NCBI GenBank assembly: GCA_023548195.1
Contig: JAJHZJ010000014.1
Coordinates: 13,368,718 to 13,432,717, forward strand
Length of the DNA: 64,000 nt
DNA from: Bettongia penicillata ogilbyi
Lineage: Eukaryota; Chordata; Mammalia; Diprotodontia; Potoroidae
Direction: 5' to 3'
Part shown: positions 1-12,189 of the stretch, one piece after another
Layout of the letters: every line of letters starts with the position of its first letter
Numbering within the stretch: position 1 is the first letter of the stretch
Notes under the pieces: model-generated
What the model was told of the DNA's origin: nothing
The model's input: only the letters and a program-made list of their open reading frames with translations
Databases searched by the model: none
Translations under genes and position numbers: made by a program

Positions 1-1296
1 AAAAGGGATGCCAAAAAGAAAAACTCCCGGGAATATTGTAGCCAAATTCCAGAGTTGGTCAAGGAGAAAATACTGCAAGCAGCCAGAAAGAAACAAGTCG
101 AGTATTGTGGAAATACAATCAGGATACTACAGGATTTAGCAGCTTCTATACTAAGTGATCAAGGGAGCTGGAATATGATATTCCAGAAGTCAAAGGAACT
201 AGAATTAAAACCAAGAATCACCTACCCAGCAAAACTGAGTATAAGATTTCAAGGAAAAAAACTGGTCATTCAATGACATTGAGGACTTTCAAGTCTTCCT
301 GATGAAAGGACCAGAGTTGAATAGAAAATCTGACTTTCAAACACAAGAATCAAGAGACGCATGAAAAAGTAAACAGGAAAGCAAAATCATAAGAGACTTA
401 CTAAAGTTGAATTGTTTACATTCCTACATGGAAAGATAATCATTTGTAACCTGAAACTTTTCTCACTGTTGGGGTAGTTGGGGATTATACATATATATAG
501 ATAGAGGGCACATGGTTAGTTGAATAGAAGGGATGACATCTAAAAAAATAAAATTAAGGGGTGAGAGAGGAATATATTGGGAGGAGAAAGAGAGAATGGA
601 ATGGGGCAAATTATCTCTCATAAAAGAGGGAAGAAAAAGCTTTTTCAATGGAGGGGAAAGGTGAGAGGAAAAAAGTGAAGCTTTACTCTCATCACATTTT
701 GCTTAAGGAGGGAAAAATGCACACTCAATTTGGTATGAAAATCTATCTTACACTACAGAAAAGTAGGGAAGAGAGGGATGCTAGAAGGGAGGGCAAATGG
801 GAGGAGGGAGTAATTACAAGTAAACACTTTAGGGGAGGGACAAGGTCTAAAGAGAGAATAGAATAAATAGGGGACAGGACAGGATGGAGGGAAATATAGT
901 TAGAATTTTATGGAAGTCTTTTGCATAACTACACATGTATAACCTATATTGAATTGCTTGCCTTCTCAGTGGACATGGGTGGGGAGGGAGGAAGAGGGAG
1001 AAGCTGAAATTCAAAGTTTTAGGAACGAATGATGAGAATTGTTTTTGCATGCAACTGGGAAATAAGAAATACAGGTAATGAGGTATAGAAATCTATCTTG
1101 CTCTACAAGAAAAGAGAGAAGATGGGGCTAAAGAAAGGGAGGGCTGTGATAGAAGGGAGGGCAGGTTGGGGGAGGGGTAATCAAAATCCACAGTGTTTTG
1201 GGGTGGGGAAGGGGAGAGATGGGGAGAAAATTTGGAAATCAAAATCTTGTGGAAATGAATGTTGAAAACTAAAAAATAAATAAATTTTTAAAAAAT
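1..1296 (+). mobile_element. ORF1-only L1-type element (half-L1), 5' end outside window
   Basis: Positions 1-330 encode the C-terminal part of an L1 ORF1 protein: VKEKILQAARKKQ, then KPRITYPAKLSI, with stops and shifts. This matches the element at 37721-40522. Instead of an ORF2 there follows a purine-rich tail of about 950 bp, shared in order with the copies at 17.7, 37.7, 54.3 and (reversed) 26.7 kb. It ends in CTAAAAAATAAATAAATTTT. An L1 3' fragment begins immediately after, so this copy probably inserted into or beside an L1. Confidence 0.8.
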
Positions 1297-1302
1297 AGTT
1301 TA

Positions 1303-2465
1303 CTTGGCAGATCTACGGATAAGAGAAGAATTTATGACCAAACGAGACAGAGAGCACCAGGATATATAAAATGAATAGTTCTGATTATATTAAATTAAAA
1401 AGGTTACATACAAGTAATACCAATGCAGCCAAAATTAGAAGGAAAAAAGATAGCGGGGAAAATTTTTACAAGTGTCTCCAGGTCCCAGAATATGTCATTC
1501 CTCAATTGATAAATGGTCTAAGAATATGAAAACTAGCACTTTTCAAATGGGAGAAATCAAAGCTACTTATAGTCATGCAAAATTCCAGATCACTACCAAC
1601 TACAGAAATGCAAATTAAAACAGCTCTGAGGTTCTATCTCAGATCTCTCAGAATAGCTAATCTGACAAAAAGAGAAAACAATAAAAGCTGGAAGAGATGT
1701 GGAAAAATGGGGACACTAATATATTGTTGGTGCTGTTGTAATCTGGTCTAACTATTCCGGGAAGTAATTTGTAACTATGCCCCAAAGACTATAAACCTAT
1801 ACATCCTCTCTCTGACCCAGCAATACCACTCTTAGGTCTATATCCCAAAGAGATCAAAGAAAAAGGAAAAGCACCTATATGTACAAAAATATTCATTGCA
1901 GCCCTTGTTGTGGTGGCAAAAATTTGGAAATTGAGGGCATGCACATCAACTGGCGAATGGCTGAACAAGTTACGATATATGAATGTGATGAAAAACTATC
2001 ATGCCGTATGAAATGATGAACAAGATGATTTTAGAAAACTGGAAAGACTTACATGAACTGATGCCAAGTGAGATAAGTACAACCAGGAGAGTAGACAGTT
2101 AACAGCAATATTATACAATTATCAACTGTGAATAATTTAGCTATTTTTGATCAAGACAATGATCGAAGAAAATTCTAAAGGAATAGAATACTATCTACCT
2201 CCAGGGAGAGAAATGATGGAGTCTGAGTGAAGTTTGAAGTCTATTTTTGAAGTTTGAAGTCTATTTTTAAAATTTTTTTTTTTTCCTGCCCTTTTTTTGC
2301 AACATGGCTGATATGGAAATATGCTTTGCATGGTTTCATATACATAACTGATATATTTCTTGTCTTTTCGACGATTGGGGAAGCCAGAACAGAATTTGGA
2401 ACTCAAATTTAAAAAAAAAATCAATGTTTTAAGTAAATAAATGCACAAAAATGTACTTTAAAAAA
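1303..2465 (+). mobile_element. L1 3' part: ORF2 C-terminus and 3' UTR
   Basis: The sequence aligns by eye with the ORF2 C-terminal coding region of the L1 at 41120-42945, including the segments for the 'DNSDYIKLK' and 'REMQIKT' stretches and the box around GACCCAGCAATACCAC. Many frameshifts and stops make it non-functional. The 3' UTR has the family's GCAACATGGCTGATATGG motif and ends in an A-rich tail near 2465. A perfect 20-bp tandem duplication lies at 2229-2268. Confidence 0.8.
2229..2268 (+). repeat. Perfect 20-bp tandem duplication in L1 3' UTR
   Basis: GAAGTTTGAAGTCTATTTTT occurs twice without a spacer. A simple replication-slippage duplication inside the L1 fragment. Confidence 0.9.
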
Positions 2466-2774
2466 AGAAAATGTGAGGATCAAGCAGGCAAGCAAGAATT
2501 CATTAAGCAACTCCTCTGTGCCAAATACTGGCGATATGAATATAGAAAGTCAAGCTTTCAAAGATAATTTTCTATAACAGACCTTCTTTCTTTTACAGTT
2601 ACAGAACTGAATAAACAATGCAAAGAATCCTGCCATGTGTTGGTTGATAATTTTTTTTGTATTTGGTAGAACAAAATGCAGCCATCAAGCCTCTCCAACA
2701 AGCAGCTCCTGACACACGTATTACGATCATATAACACTCCCTCTTGAGTACTGTAGAAGCAAGTCCACTAAGAC

Positions 2775-2957
2775 AAGAGTTTTTAACTCGGGCTGTTGGA
2801 AGAAAAAATTACATCTTTGTTTTCACTTATATCTAACTTAAATTAAGTACTTCCTACAATTATGAATGTAAGCAACAAACATAATTCCAAGTAAGGATTC
2901 ATAGGCTTCATATAACTGCCAAAATCATCCATAACATAAAAAAGGTTAAGAACCCTT
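2775..2957. mobile_element. Small terminal-inverted-repeat element (MITE-like)
   Basis: The left end AAGAGTTTTTAACTC and the reverse complement of the right end (AAGGGTTCTTAACCT) match at about 12 of 15 positions. The interior is non-coding and about 180 bp long. The left half of a related copy occurs at 41065-41115 (TTCTTAACCTGGGGTC). This points to a non-autonomous DNA transposon, perhaps hAT-type. I cannot name the family and see no clear target duplication. Confidence 0.5.
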
Positions 2958-4002
2958 ACATTAAGGCCTCTTTTTCTCTTGAAAATTGAAAAATATTATG
3001 TGTCTTCTTCTGAAACCTTTGATCACAATTAAGTGAAAAAAATATTTTCAATGCTAAGGAGACAAAGTGCTACTACGAAGTCCTTAGTTTCATTTTATCC
3101 CAGATCTAATCAATTTTTTTTGTAACAGAAGACCCAGTGCAGGCAGAAACCCAGGTGCTGTGAAATTAAGATTAGAGTGATAATCACACTAAGAGCAGAA
3201 TTATCTTCTGAATGATCCAATAATGAACAATTTCTCATGCCTAGACTGAATGGTTTTCAGGACATTTCTCCAAAGTTCAAGTGACACTGACATTACTATT
3301 GCTCAATTCAAGTAAATTCAATAACAAATAACTTGAACTTTGGACCACTGTCACCTTGCTGTGAAATCCTGTGTTCTGTTTAGCATTTAGTATTTATATA
3401 TAGTATTACAGTGTCATAGTATTTAGTACTATAATAATATCCATGGATAATTCTTGCATAAGGACAAATTCCAACCAGCAGAGGAAATTTGGCAGTTTAG
3501 TTCCTCTAAGCAGGAATGTTTATATATTAACAAATTGTCTCCAACAGACACTTGATAAAAACTGCTGAGTACAGAGCTTTTCTCCCACCATACTCACACA
3601 AATTACTCTTCTCAATGATTAACTAATTACTATTATTTCTTTGTCTTCACTAGCACAACAAATATCCTGGAAAGAAATTCCTCTATCTATGCAAATCAGC
3701 AACTGCTGGAATAAGAGATATCTCTAGAGTTATTGTCCAAGGATGGAACTTACGCCCTGGTCTTCCTGACTCCTGAGATCAGCCTTCTCTTCAGTAGGCC
3801 ATATTGTTTTTCTGACTAATTACCCCAACTTGCCTTTGCATATTGTGTTGCCCCAATCCTGGAAGCATTCTAAGCTCAACTCTCCATCACTAAATCTGTA
3901 ACTTGCAGCTGATGCTACTACCTGCAGCTGAGGCTCTACTTTCTACATGATACCTTTCTTCACTCAACTGCTAGTGCCCTCCTATCCTGTAAATTTCTAA
4001 CA
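2958..4002. other. Intron 5 stretch, no recognised gene; one perfect inverted repeat
   Basis: No exon of PACS2 and no known repeat was recognised. The only structure noted is a perfect 14-bp inverted repeat, TCCAAAGTTCAAGT at 3269-3282 and its complement at 3331-3344, separated by 48 bp. It could form a hairpin, or be the termini of a decayed small element. Confidence 0.5.
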
Positions 4003-4200
4003 GGCAGCATGGTAGAGTAGACAAAGAGCTGCCCTCTATGCACTCTAATTATGAACATCATAGCTGTTTGACTCTGGCTAAGTCATTTAACCTCTCAGTA
4101 TTTTAAGGAACTCTCTAAAACTATCAGGTACAAAGAACATGCCAACCTGAATTGATGGAAGGAGTTTCTTCACTCAGGAAGAATTCTTTATGCAAATGAA
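4003..4200 (+). mobile_element. tRNA-derived CORE/MIR-type SINE, marsupial-like
   Basis: The head CAGCATGGTAGAGTAGACAAAGAG is SINE-like. It is followed by the MIR-type core around GACTCTGGCTAAGTCATTTAACC and CTCAGTATTTTAAGGAACTC, ending near GAAGAATTC. There are internal deletions. Strand is from the core orientation. A probable short L2 3' end follows at 4230-4380 (AGCACAGTACTC). Confidence 0.55.
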
Positions 4201-5307
4201 AATACAGGTCCAGTCCCTATCCCTATTCCATATATTCATGTACATGTTTCCCATGAGAAAATATGAACTTCTTAAGAGCAAAGATTATTAAATTTTTTGC
4301 CTTCATATCTCCAATGTCTAGCACAGTACTCTTATTATTTTCCGACTGATCAACTAATTTATTCCTGTGTTATCAAACTGTTTTGAATCTTAAAGCATTA
4401 CAAACTTTTAGGAGTCTAATGAATCAAAGATGAAGTATGCCAAAAGTATAATGGAAAGATGTGTAGTAGAAAAAGAAGGTGATAGCACATTTCCACCAGT
4501 GAACCATGTGCAAGCAGTAGAATAAGGGATAGCACTACAGAAATGGATGACTGGAAAAGGAAGTGGGCCAATCATTTGGCAAGAATGGGGACTAAATCAA
4601 GAGTTGCAAAGGCACTAATAAAATGTAAAAATACCTAGGGGAAAGCCTTTAGCAGTTTGGGTAGCTTCTTTGTGGAGCACTGACGGAAGATTTAGGAAGC
4701 ATGAATAAAAATCACACAGATGGAAGAGTCAGGGGCTGCAGATACTGGAGGCCCAACTGGTATCCATCTGACACAAAAGGGAAAATAGAGACGACAGGTT
4801 AAACAGAACCGACTGGAAACAGAGAATGAACCAAATCGCTAATATGTAAGCACAAGGTATTCACTGTCAAGACAAAGGAAAAAAAACCCATGCTGGAACA
4901 TGAACTGAGCATAAGAGAACCCTGCTAATGTATGACAATTGTATTTTGATGGGAAAAAAATAACAGAAGTGACACATCTGAGCTTGATGTTTGAATGATA
5001 CTTGGACAGGAGGTCAAAAGATGAATGATGCGTAAAAATATCGTGGAGAGAGAAATCGGATGTAACTCAGTGACTACATAACCATAGATTCAGAGGGAAG
5101 GTTGGAATACAGTTTTACATGTGAAACAAATCTATTCCTCAAAGATATCAACTTGGATTAAACTCAAAATATTATTTAGAGAAACCCAGTTTTCCTTCAC
5201 ATTATCCCCATAACCTTGGGAGGTCACAATGAACAAGAGTGGTTCAATAACCCACTACTTATTAGCTGTATCAGTGACCAAAAAAGAGGTAAAGAAGAAA
5301 AACTCAC
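4201..5307. other. Intron 5 sequence next to exon 5; no gene recognised
   Basis: Apart from a weak L2-like 3' end (about 4230-4380), I see no repeat, RNA gene or exon. I looked on the minus strand for the acidic, serine-rich PACS2 exon 6 and did not find it. Confidence 0.5.
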
Positions 5308-5470
5308 CTGTGGATTTGATTTTTTGGCTGGAATGCATAGTGCTGTCATCATGGTCTATTGGCTGACTAGACAAAGAGAAGATCCATATTTCAGCTACTT
5401 TAGCAGTGACTTCCTTGATGTTGCTACAAAGGCTCAGAACCTGGCCTCCTTCAGTTGGGTGCTGCATCAC
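5308..5470 (-). CDS. PACS2: PACS2 coding exon 5 (residues 142-195 plus one base)
   Basis: The acceptor CAAAAACAG is followed by 163 nt (54 codons + 1), ending at donor GTGAGTTTT. It encodes [20 protein letters not shown], then [20 protein letters not shown] and [14 protein letters not shown]. It ends with a single G, expected to start the Asp codon of the acidic serine-rich exon that follows in PACS2. That next exon is not in the window. [11 protein letters not shown] and [18 protein letters not shown] favour PACS2 over PACS1. The open frame runs on into the intron to 5255, but the donor and homology place the end at 5308. Confidence 0.95.
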
Positions 5471-7977
5471 CTGTTTTTGGGTAATTCAGATGGTTGATTG
5501 TAGTATGTTTAAATATAAAAACTCAAAATGTTTTTTAAGAAATCTAGGTATATTCACTACATCTTTCAAGTGCGTCTTGTGACTTACTTGGGCTTTTCCT
5601 TCTTTGCCATGGAAAAGGATATCTAGTCAATGCCCAATCAGAATTATAGAAGGAATTCTGGGGTTCAGAGGTAGGAAAATATTCTGATTCATGAGTTGCA
5701 ACAGAAACATTCAATCACCTACACCCATTGCACATGACAGATTTTCAAGTAATTTTCTATCTGAGGTCTGATGCTTTTTTGTTCTAGATTTCCAGTATGG
5801 GAATACATAAAAATAATATATACAAAAAAGTCTTTTGACTCTTCCCATGTTCCTAGTAATGGTTTTTTGGATGATGTTGATAAATGCCTAACTATAAGGG
5901 AATAGGATTCTGATCTTATACCTCATAATCAAAGTACTACTGATTTATATACTAGTTCCCTTAAGGAGGGAATGTGTTTTGGCATACCTTATTTCATGAA
6001 AACTTTTTATTCCTCAAATGTTTCCTAGATGTGGTTGGGGCACCAGAGGAGAGCTAATTCAGCTTTCTAAACACTGCAGTAACTCCTTCATCTGGCATGT
6101 ACATTTATGATATATATGTTATCCTAATCCTTTTATTCCTGGAGGAATTGCATATTTATATTATTCTTGTTCTCAAACAATTTTTACTATTCCAATTCAG
6201 GCAACTGAAGACCAAAGAATCTGCCTTAAAAAAAAAAACTGAGGCTTTCATCAGAAATTATACTTCTTGTGTTCTAAAATAATTACAGTTTTGAGGATAT
6301 TTTTCTACCAAAAAAATATCTGAAATAAAGCAAGAGTGTATGCTAGGTGTCTATCTTACACTGTCATTTTACCTAAGGAATTTAATATATAATACTTCAC
6401 TGCAAATTATCAATTGAGATTACAAAGGAACCTCATGGGACTTGTCAATATCGAGAACCCAACAAACTCAAGAACAATTTTACAAGAATTTGAAGCATAC
6501 TGAAGTCATCCTATGGGAACATATATTTTGGCTCCCCAGGGATAGGCAAGCACACTGGTCTCTTGGTTTGGGTGCTTCACTTTACTGAGGTGACTGCAAT
6601 TCTTGATTTATGACACGAACCCATATAATTGGGTGCCAGAAAATTCTTTGCTAAGTGTCATGGCAAGGAAACTTTCTTGAAGGAACCCTCTTCCTCTCCT
6701 CCCCCGCAGGTAAACTATAAGAGGAATTGAAGGGTAAAATTCTGCCTCAGTCTCTCTTCAATATATTGCTTAGGCCTCTGCCAGTTCTGTTAAATTTCCT
6801 TGGCCTTCCAGGTGAAAGGAGGGGAGAGAAGAAAGGGGAGTTCCTTTCCATGAGCCCTGATCACTAAACACCAATCTTAAGAAAAGGGGATTTTTAGCCT
6901 TGGCAGCTACTTCACGAATCCAAAAGTTTAGGAGTTAATGAGTCAGTGATGGTACCATGCTGCTTCTAGAGAAGATACACCACTGTTCAGAGGCTACAAA
7001 TGACTAAAGAAGGATCAAGGACTAAAGACTAAGAAAGCCCAGACCATGCCCTGAATGACTAAGGGGTTGAATTATAAATTGAACAGACAACACAGGTCAC
7101 CAGCCCCACCACCTGACTTTGCCTTGAGGGGAGATAAAAGTGATAGGAATAAGTTATTATTTCATATTTTAACTATTTGTTAATGTGAGTTTTATTACTC
7201 TTTTGTGTTGTAAGCTTTTTTCTTTTGGTGGAACAAAGAGCTGTCCTCTATCTGGTATCTACTTTATACTGTGAGTACTTTTTCTAATATAGGTCTTGTT
7301 AATTCCTGTCTAGACCCCTAGATATGAGCCATGGTTAAGCTCTGAAAAAAAAGGAAAGATATGCAATTAAGTCTAAGTTATAGTTTCCTAAAATGGAAAT
7401 ATATGGAGGAAAGGAATACACATTTAGCATAATAATTTTCTACAGAATTTTAACTGATGCAAATTGATTTTCATAACAAAGAGAACACCCTATTCATCAT
7501 ACATTACCAAGTGGAGAAGTATGGCAACCAAAGGCAAAAATAGTTTAGAATATAAACTCCTTTGTAAAATCTTAAAAAGAAAAACGGTGGCTTGCTGTGA
7601 TCAGTATTGTTGCATGAAGCAGTAAGAAAAAGTGAAAAACAAATTTAAAGAAAATCAGCAAAAGAAAGAGTTTAAGAAATATTTATTTAAGGATGATATT
7701 GGAAGGACAACAACAAATTAAAGCTGGGGAAAAAAACAATCAAAGTTTTTAAAACTTTTCATCACTAAAGAAAGTGGAACCATTACTTTAGAGGGCAATA
7801 ATATCGATATGCTTATGGAGAAAACAGAAATGGAACTGAAAGAAAAAAATGTGAATGCAGAAGACCTAGACTAAGTACATACAGAGAAGGTTTATGAGGG
7901 TGCTGATTGATTAGTTCTTCTAACTATCTCAAAAATGAAGAGAAAAAAATCTTGGTCCTAATTATTATCCTCTAAAA
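5471..7977. other. Intron 4 sequence upstream of exon 5; no gene recognised
   Basis: AT-rich, stop-dense in all frames, and without a repeat I can name. Around 6570-7300 the composition is less AT-rich, with a pyrimidine block (6690-6712) and a purine block (6815-6840), but no convincing exon or LTR boundary. Confidence 0.4.
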
Positions 7978-8115
7978 CAGGCCTGCCCAAACTGAGGCCT
8001 GTGGGCCACTTAAAGCCCCACAGTACACTTGTAGCACACCAAAGAATTTCTTCTACAAACAAAGGATGTTTTCCTCTATATTTTTCACAGGCCGCCAAAA
8101 GGGTGTGCAGGACTG
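7978..8115. mobile_element. hAT-like non-autonomous DNA element (138 bp)
   Basis: It starts CAGGCCTGCCCAAAC and ends with the reverse complement of CAGTCCTGCACACCC, giving imperfect terminal inverted repeats (about 11 of 15). The interior GGCCTGTGGGCC near the start is typical of hAT-family ends. The 8-bp flanks (CTCTAAAA, AGAAAACA) do not match well, so the target duplication has decayed or the ends are slightly misplaced. Confidence 0.5.
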
Positions 8116-8454
8116 AGAAAACATTATTAACATTCCATATGCCAATTTCCCCATTAACATAAAATATAAGAAAAATCTATACATGCACCAAGGGACTCCT
8201 TACTGGAGCTATTATAGAGTAACTTTCAGAAGGGATACTCAAAAGTAAACCACAGTTTTACTTCACATACTTCAACGAAAAATACAGAGAACAGAGAATC
8301 CCACTATATACTTCTTACTTGACTATAAAAAAATAACTTTAATTGGGCGAGAAAAATGCCACCTTAAAGTTTCACCCTCAGTGAAGTATCTCAATATAGG
8401 TAAAAAAAATTATACAAGATTCCTTGAAACACATAAATTAACTGAGAGACAACT

Positions 8455-8585
8455 TTGTAGAGTGAGTGTAGGCTCCATGAAGGCAAGGGCTGTCTTCACT
8501 TTGACCTATCCATCATCATCCATCCCGACCTAGCACAGTACTGGGCAAAGAGCAAGCACTTATAAATATTTGTGTACTGATAATC
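8455..8585 (+). mobile_element. L2 LINE 3'-end fragment
   Basis: The order 'GGCTCCATGAAGGCAAGGGC', 'CCTAGCACAGTACTGGGC', 'GCACTTATAAATATTTGT' is the diagnostic end of mammalian L2 elements. Non-coding remnant. Confidence 0.6.
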
Positions 8586-8729
8586 TTCTGAGCATTTTTA
8601 TCAATTGAACACTTAAAGGGGAGGGAAATACATTTGTCAAAGAAGTTCACCTCAGTTATAAAGGAAATTTAGGGCAGAGTCCAAGTTGGAAAGGGCATTC
8701 CAACAGATAGTGGGGAATAGAAAGGTGAT

Positions 8730-9200
8730 ATCCCTCCACATGTTCCTGTTTACAGATGACATTGTGACAAATGCATCAAGCCCTGGAATATAGTAGAACT
8801 TCCTAAATGATATCTATAATATCGCAGAAAATTTTGGCCTAACTATCCACATAGTTTTAAGAGAAGGAAGAAGGAAAATTGCTCAAACTATGACATTCAA
8901 TTAAACAACCTATAGAGTTTTTCCAAGAGAGGTATAACTCAGAGAGACAATGAACTGGGCTCAAAATTTAATAGAGAAAAGCAGACTGGATTGCTTAGGG
9001 GAAACTAAGAAGTTCTTTTAAGTGAGTTTAAGCTTTTCCTTGGAAAAGATAATCCTTTTTGATTCCAATATTGGTCTGGTAACACTTTACGGATGAGTCA
9101 TGGAACACCAGTTTCTGAAGTTGAAATTCATCCAAAAATCAGCAGAGAGGTCCCCGTTGGGAACAAGCAGGTTGTAGTACATTACTAATAACTGAACCAA
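8730..9200 (+). mobile_element. RTE-clade LINE fragment with reverse-transcriptase remnant
   Basis: One frame near 8740 reads HMFLFTDDIVTNASSPGI. This corresponds to the (F/Y)-x-DD catalytic box and following residues of RTE-type reverse transcriptases, with the usual Ala before DD changed to Thr. Further on, GAGTCATGGAACACC encodes ESWNT, another RTE landmark. Stops and shifts are abundant. Plus strand, opposite to PACS2. Confidence 0.55.
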
Positions 9201-9314
9201 AGTAGTGATTGAAAGGATGTCAGCAAAGAATGTATAACAACATTCCAGGAACTCTACTAATGTTCCAATATAATAATGTGATGTTCAAATGAAAGATAAA
9301 TTAAAGAAAAAACA

Positions 9315-9440
9315 TTTAAGTGCTTACTATATACAAATAAAGTACTGTGTTGTGATCGAGGGAATACAAGAAGAGCTGAGATAGTCTTTGTTCTCAAGGA
9401 TCACATCCATGTCAACACATACAATATGTGATTCAGTTGA
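9315..9440 (+). repeat. Fragment of unnamed non-coding repeat family R
   Basis: The order 'AGTGCTTACTATATACAAAT', 'AGTCTTTGTTCTCAAGGATC' follows the same pattern as copies at 10660, 12190, 14255, 43005 and elsewhere: a 'catttactaagtgcttactatgtgccaggcactg' type start, then 'agtccctgctctcaaggag'. No coding capacity. Confidence 0.5.
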
Positions 9441-10659
9441 AGTTTCAGCTGACAGTCAGACTGAAAGGTCTCATTGTTACTTACAAAAGAGATGGCAATG
9501 TATCTTTTAAAATTTCATTTGCATTGATAAAATATTTGTTTCTGTTTAATCACTTAATGATACCAAAAAAAAAATTGGTACTAACAGCTTTCTTTTTCAT
9601 GTCTTCAACAGCTCAAAATTCTGAGGAAACAGCAGGGGCTGCTTCACCAATTGGTAGAAGGTAATCAGTAATTAGAAGTTATAGTTGAGGTGATTTTTAC
9701 TCAAAGAAAATGAGGAAAAACATACTGTTAATTTATGGGAGGCAAGAATGGGCTGAGCTCTGCATAAATGAAGGTAACACCCATATCAATGATGTAGTTC
9801 ATAGAATTCCTATACTGGTGTAATCAAGATCTTGTCCTGCCATGATTAAACTATTACAGAATGATGAAACTGTTCAGTTAGATTTCATGTCTATCACAGA
9901 TCCATTTCTAATTGCCACACAAGAGTTTAGTGAAAGTAACTGATTAATGGATGGGCATTTACTAGAGGGGAGTGGGAGGGGGGAGTCTCAATAATTTAAA
10001 TTTATAAAAAATTCTTACCATTAACATTCAGAAATTGAGAAAAATGTCATCATAATTATTATATTTGGCCTTGACTGTTCCTTTATCAGACTATGACCAA
10101 TCTAGTAAAAAGATTAGTAATCACTTGCTTCATATGGGAAAAGAAAGCCCTTTCCCCTCGACTTTCTTTGGGCAGATCCACTTCTCCCAGCTCCCCACTG
10201 CTGGGAGGGGCTTCCATAGTTTGTTATGATGTCAGCACTTCTGACCTATATACCAGGTCCTGGGCATGTGGTGGGGAGTCTTTGGATAGCAAAATTCACC
10301 ATGACTACTACAAGATGTCCTTCAGGACTGGGTGTGCAAGGCAAAGATTGAGACATTTGCCAGTTCCAAATGCTATATTTGATAGCTTGCACCTATCTGA
10401 AATACTTAAACTTCAAAGAGAACTGCTTTGACTTATGGCTTTCTTTTGACTTACATGTCATTTTGTCTTTCTACTTTCTACATGTTATTAAGATTACTCT
10501 ATTTATATTTTAAAATACCTTTTTTCTCATAGTGGTTAAAATGCCAATAAATAAATCAATGTAATCTTCTCATAATATAGACTTTATTATCTCTGGATAA
10601 TAAATACTGGACATATGTCCAGTAACTGTGGATGATATTCAGGTGGTTATTAAAATTCA
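9441..10659. other. Intron 4 sequence, no gene recognised
   Basis: The 112-codon open frame at 10093-10431 has no recognisable motif and no splice context on the plus strand. It lies in a slightly GC-richer patch (10140-10290) that could be an old LTR or DNA element, but I see no boundaries. Confidence 0.4.
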
Positions 10660-10930
10660 GAGTCAGCTGCTAAACATTTACTAAGTGTTTATTTCCTAGA
10701 TACTAACTTAAACTAGGGGTATACAGAAAAGCAAAAGACAGTCCCTGCTCTCAAGGAGTTTATAGTATAACTGAGGAGACAAAATGCAAACAACTACATA
10801 TATATAGACAAGATAGATATATATAATATATATATATATATATATGACAAATCAGAGACAATCACAGAGGGAAGGCATTATCATTAAAGTGGAAATGGGG
10901 AAGGGATTTTAGATGAGACTTATTCATTAG
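10660..10930 (+). repeat. Repeat family R copy with an (AT)n microsatellite
   Basis: It shows 'AACATTTACTAAGTGTTTAT', 'GACAGTCCCTGCTCTCAAGG' and 'GAGGAGACAAAATGCAAAC' in the family order, then continues past an AT dinucleotide array at about 10796-10846 into 'GGAAATGGGGAAGGGATTTT'. The microsatellite probably arose within the repeat. Confidence 0.55.
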
Positions 10931-11079
10931 TTTTATGGGACCTGCTGTCTAAATAAATACCCAGATCCTTGGGTTTTGTGACAACTCTAGAATATTATTG
11001 TGAATAACTGAATTACAACTGTAAAAAAGATTAATAGTATGGATTTCTGTGCCTACACTTGATTTCATAATGTTCAAAT

Positions 11080-11680
11080 CTGATAGAATCTGTGCACTGA
11101 TCCCTCTTGCTCACCTTGCTAAGCTACCTTGTATTATATTTATGCTTCCTAAAACACATGCCTGACCCACCCCCCTCCACATCTCTGTAAACTCCAATGT
11201 CTATCTGTACCCTCCAGGATAAGATATATAGCTATTTGTTCAAATCCCTTCATAACCCAGCTCCACACCAATCTCTCCCATCCTGCATACTGTTACATCC
11301 AGTGATTCTAGCTCCCTTGCCATTCCTTGAACAAGACACTATTTTCCCAACTCTGGGAATTTTCACTGGCTGTTCCACATGCCTATAATGCTCTCCCCTC
11401 CTTATATCTCTATTTCCTGGCTCTCTTCAAGTTCCATCTAAAATACCACCTTTCTACAGGAAGCCTTTCCCTATCCCTCTCAATTTTAGTGACTTCCTTC
11501 TGTTATTTCCAATTTATTCTTATATATCTTATTTGTACATATTAGTTTGCAAATTTCTTCCCAATTTGAGTGTGAGCTCTTTGAGAACAGGGGCTGCCTT
11601 TTGTCTTTCCATGTAACCATAGCTCTTATGGCTGACACACAGTAGGCACTTAGTAAAGTTTTACTATAAATTTTAATTCA
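11080..11680 (+). mobile_element. L2 LINE 3' region
   Basis: The segment follows the L2 end in order: 'CCTTCATAACCCAGCTCC', 'TTCACTGGCTGTTCC', 'AATGCTCTCCCCTCC', 'ACAGGAAGCCTTTCCC', 'GTGTGAGCTCTTTGAGAACA', 'CAGTAGGCACTTAGTAAA'. It is the decayed C-terminal coding end plus 3' UTR. A second short L2-like end lies near 11740-11800. Confidence 0.8.
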
Positions 11681-12189
11681 TAGTAGATTACTTATTTTTT
11701 TCTCTCATGTATACTTATCGTATTTTTTTTCATTCTTTATACTTGCAACACTAGCATCTAAGAGCACATAGTAGGCATTTAATGAATTTTTGGTGACTGA
11801 CTGACCATCATACAAAACTGTATTGCTCACTTTGATGAAAAGTAAGCCCTGGAATTTTGGAAGCTACCTTTTTGGTGACATTTTAAACAGACAGCCTTTA
11901 AAAGTCCTCTATTTTGATAATAACCAGTGATCATATAATTGCTATCCTTGCATCACTGAATCAATTAAGGTAAAGGACATCTATAGCATTGGGATCACAG
12001 TCAGGATACCACTGCAAAGAGAAAATAATTCACAAAAAGGGTTTCAAATTTCCCTTGTTCCTATGAAGCTTCTGTTTCCAAGTTAGTAGGAGCCCAACAA
12101 AAAGTACTGCATTACAGTACTTGACTCTATAAAACCTGGGGTGAATGGCTTCAAGTCTTCAAAACATACTAAAATAAAAAAAGAAAAGA

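Noticed and set aside
5255..5307. Extension of the exon 5 open frame into the intron
   Set aside because: The canonical donor GTGAGT and the end of PACS2 similarity place the exon end at 5308. The extra residues ([10 protein letters not shown]...) are intronic.
10093..10431. 112-codon plus-strand frame
   Set aside because: No recognisable domain, no splice sites in frame, and no matching copy in the window. Most likely chance.
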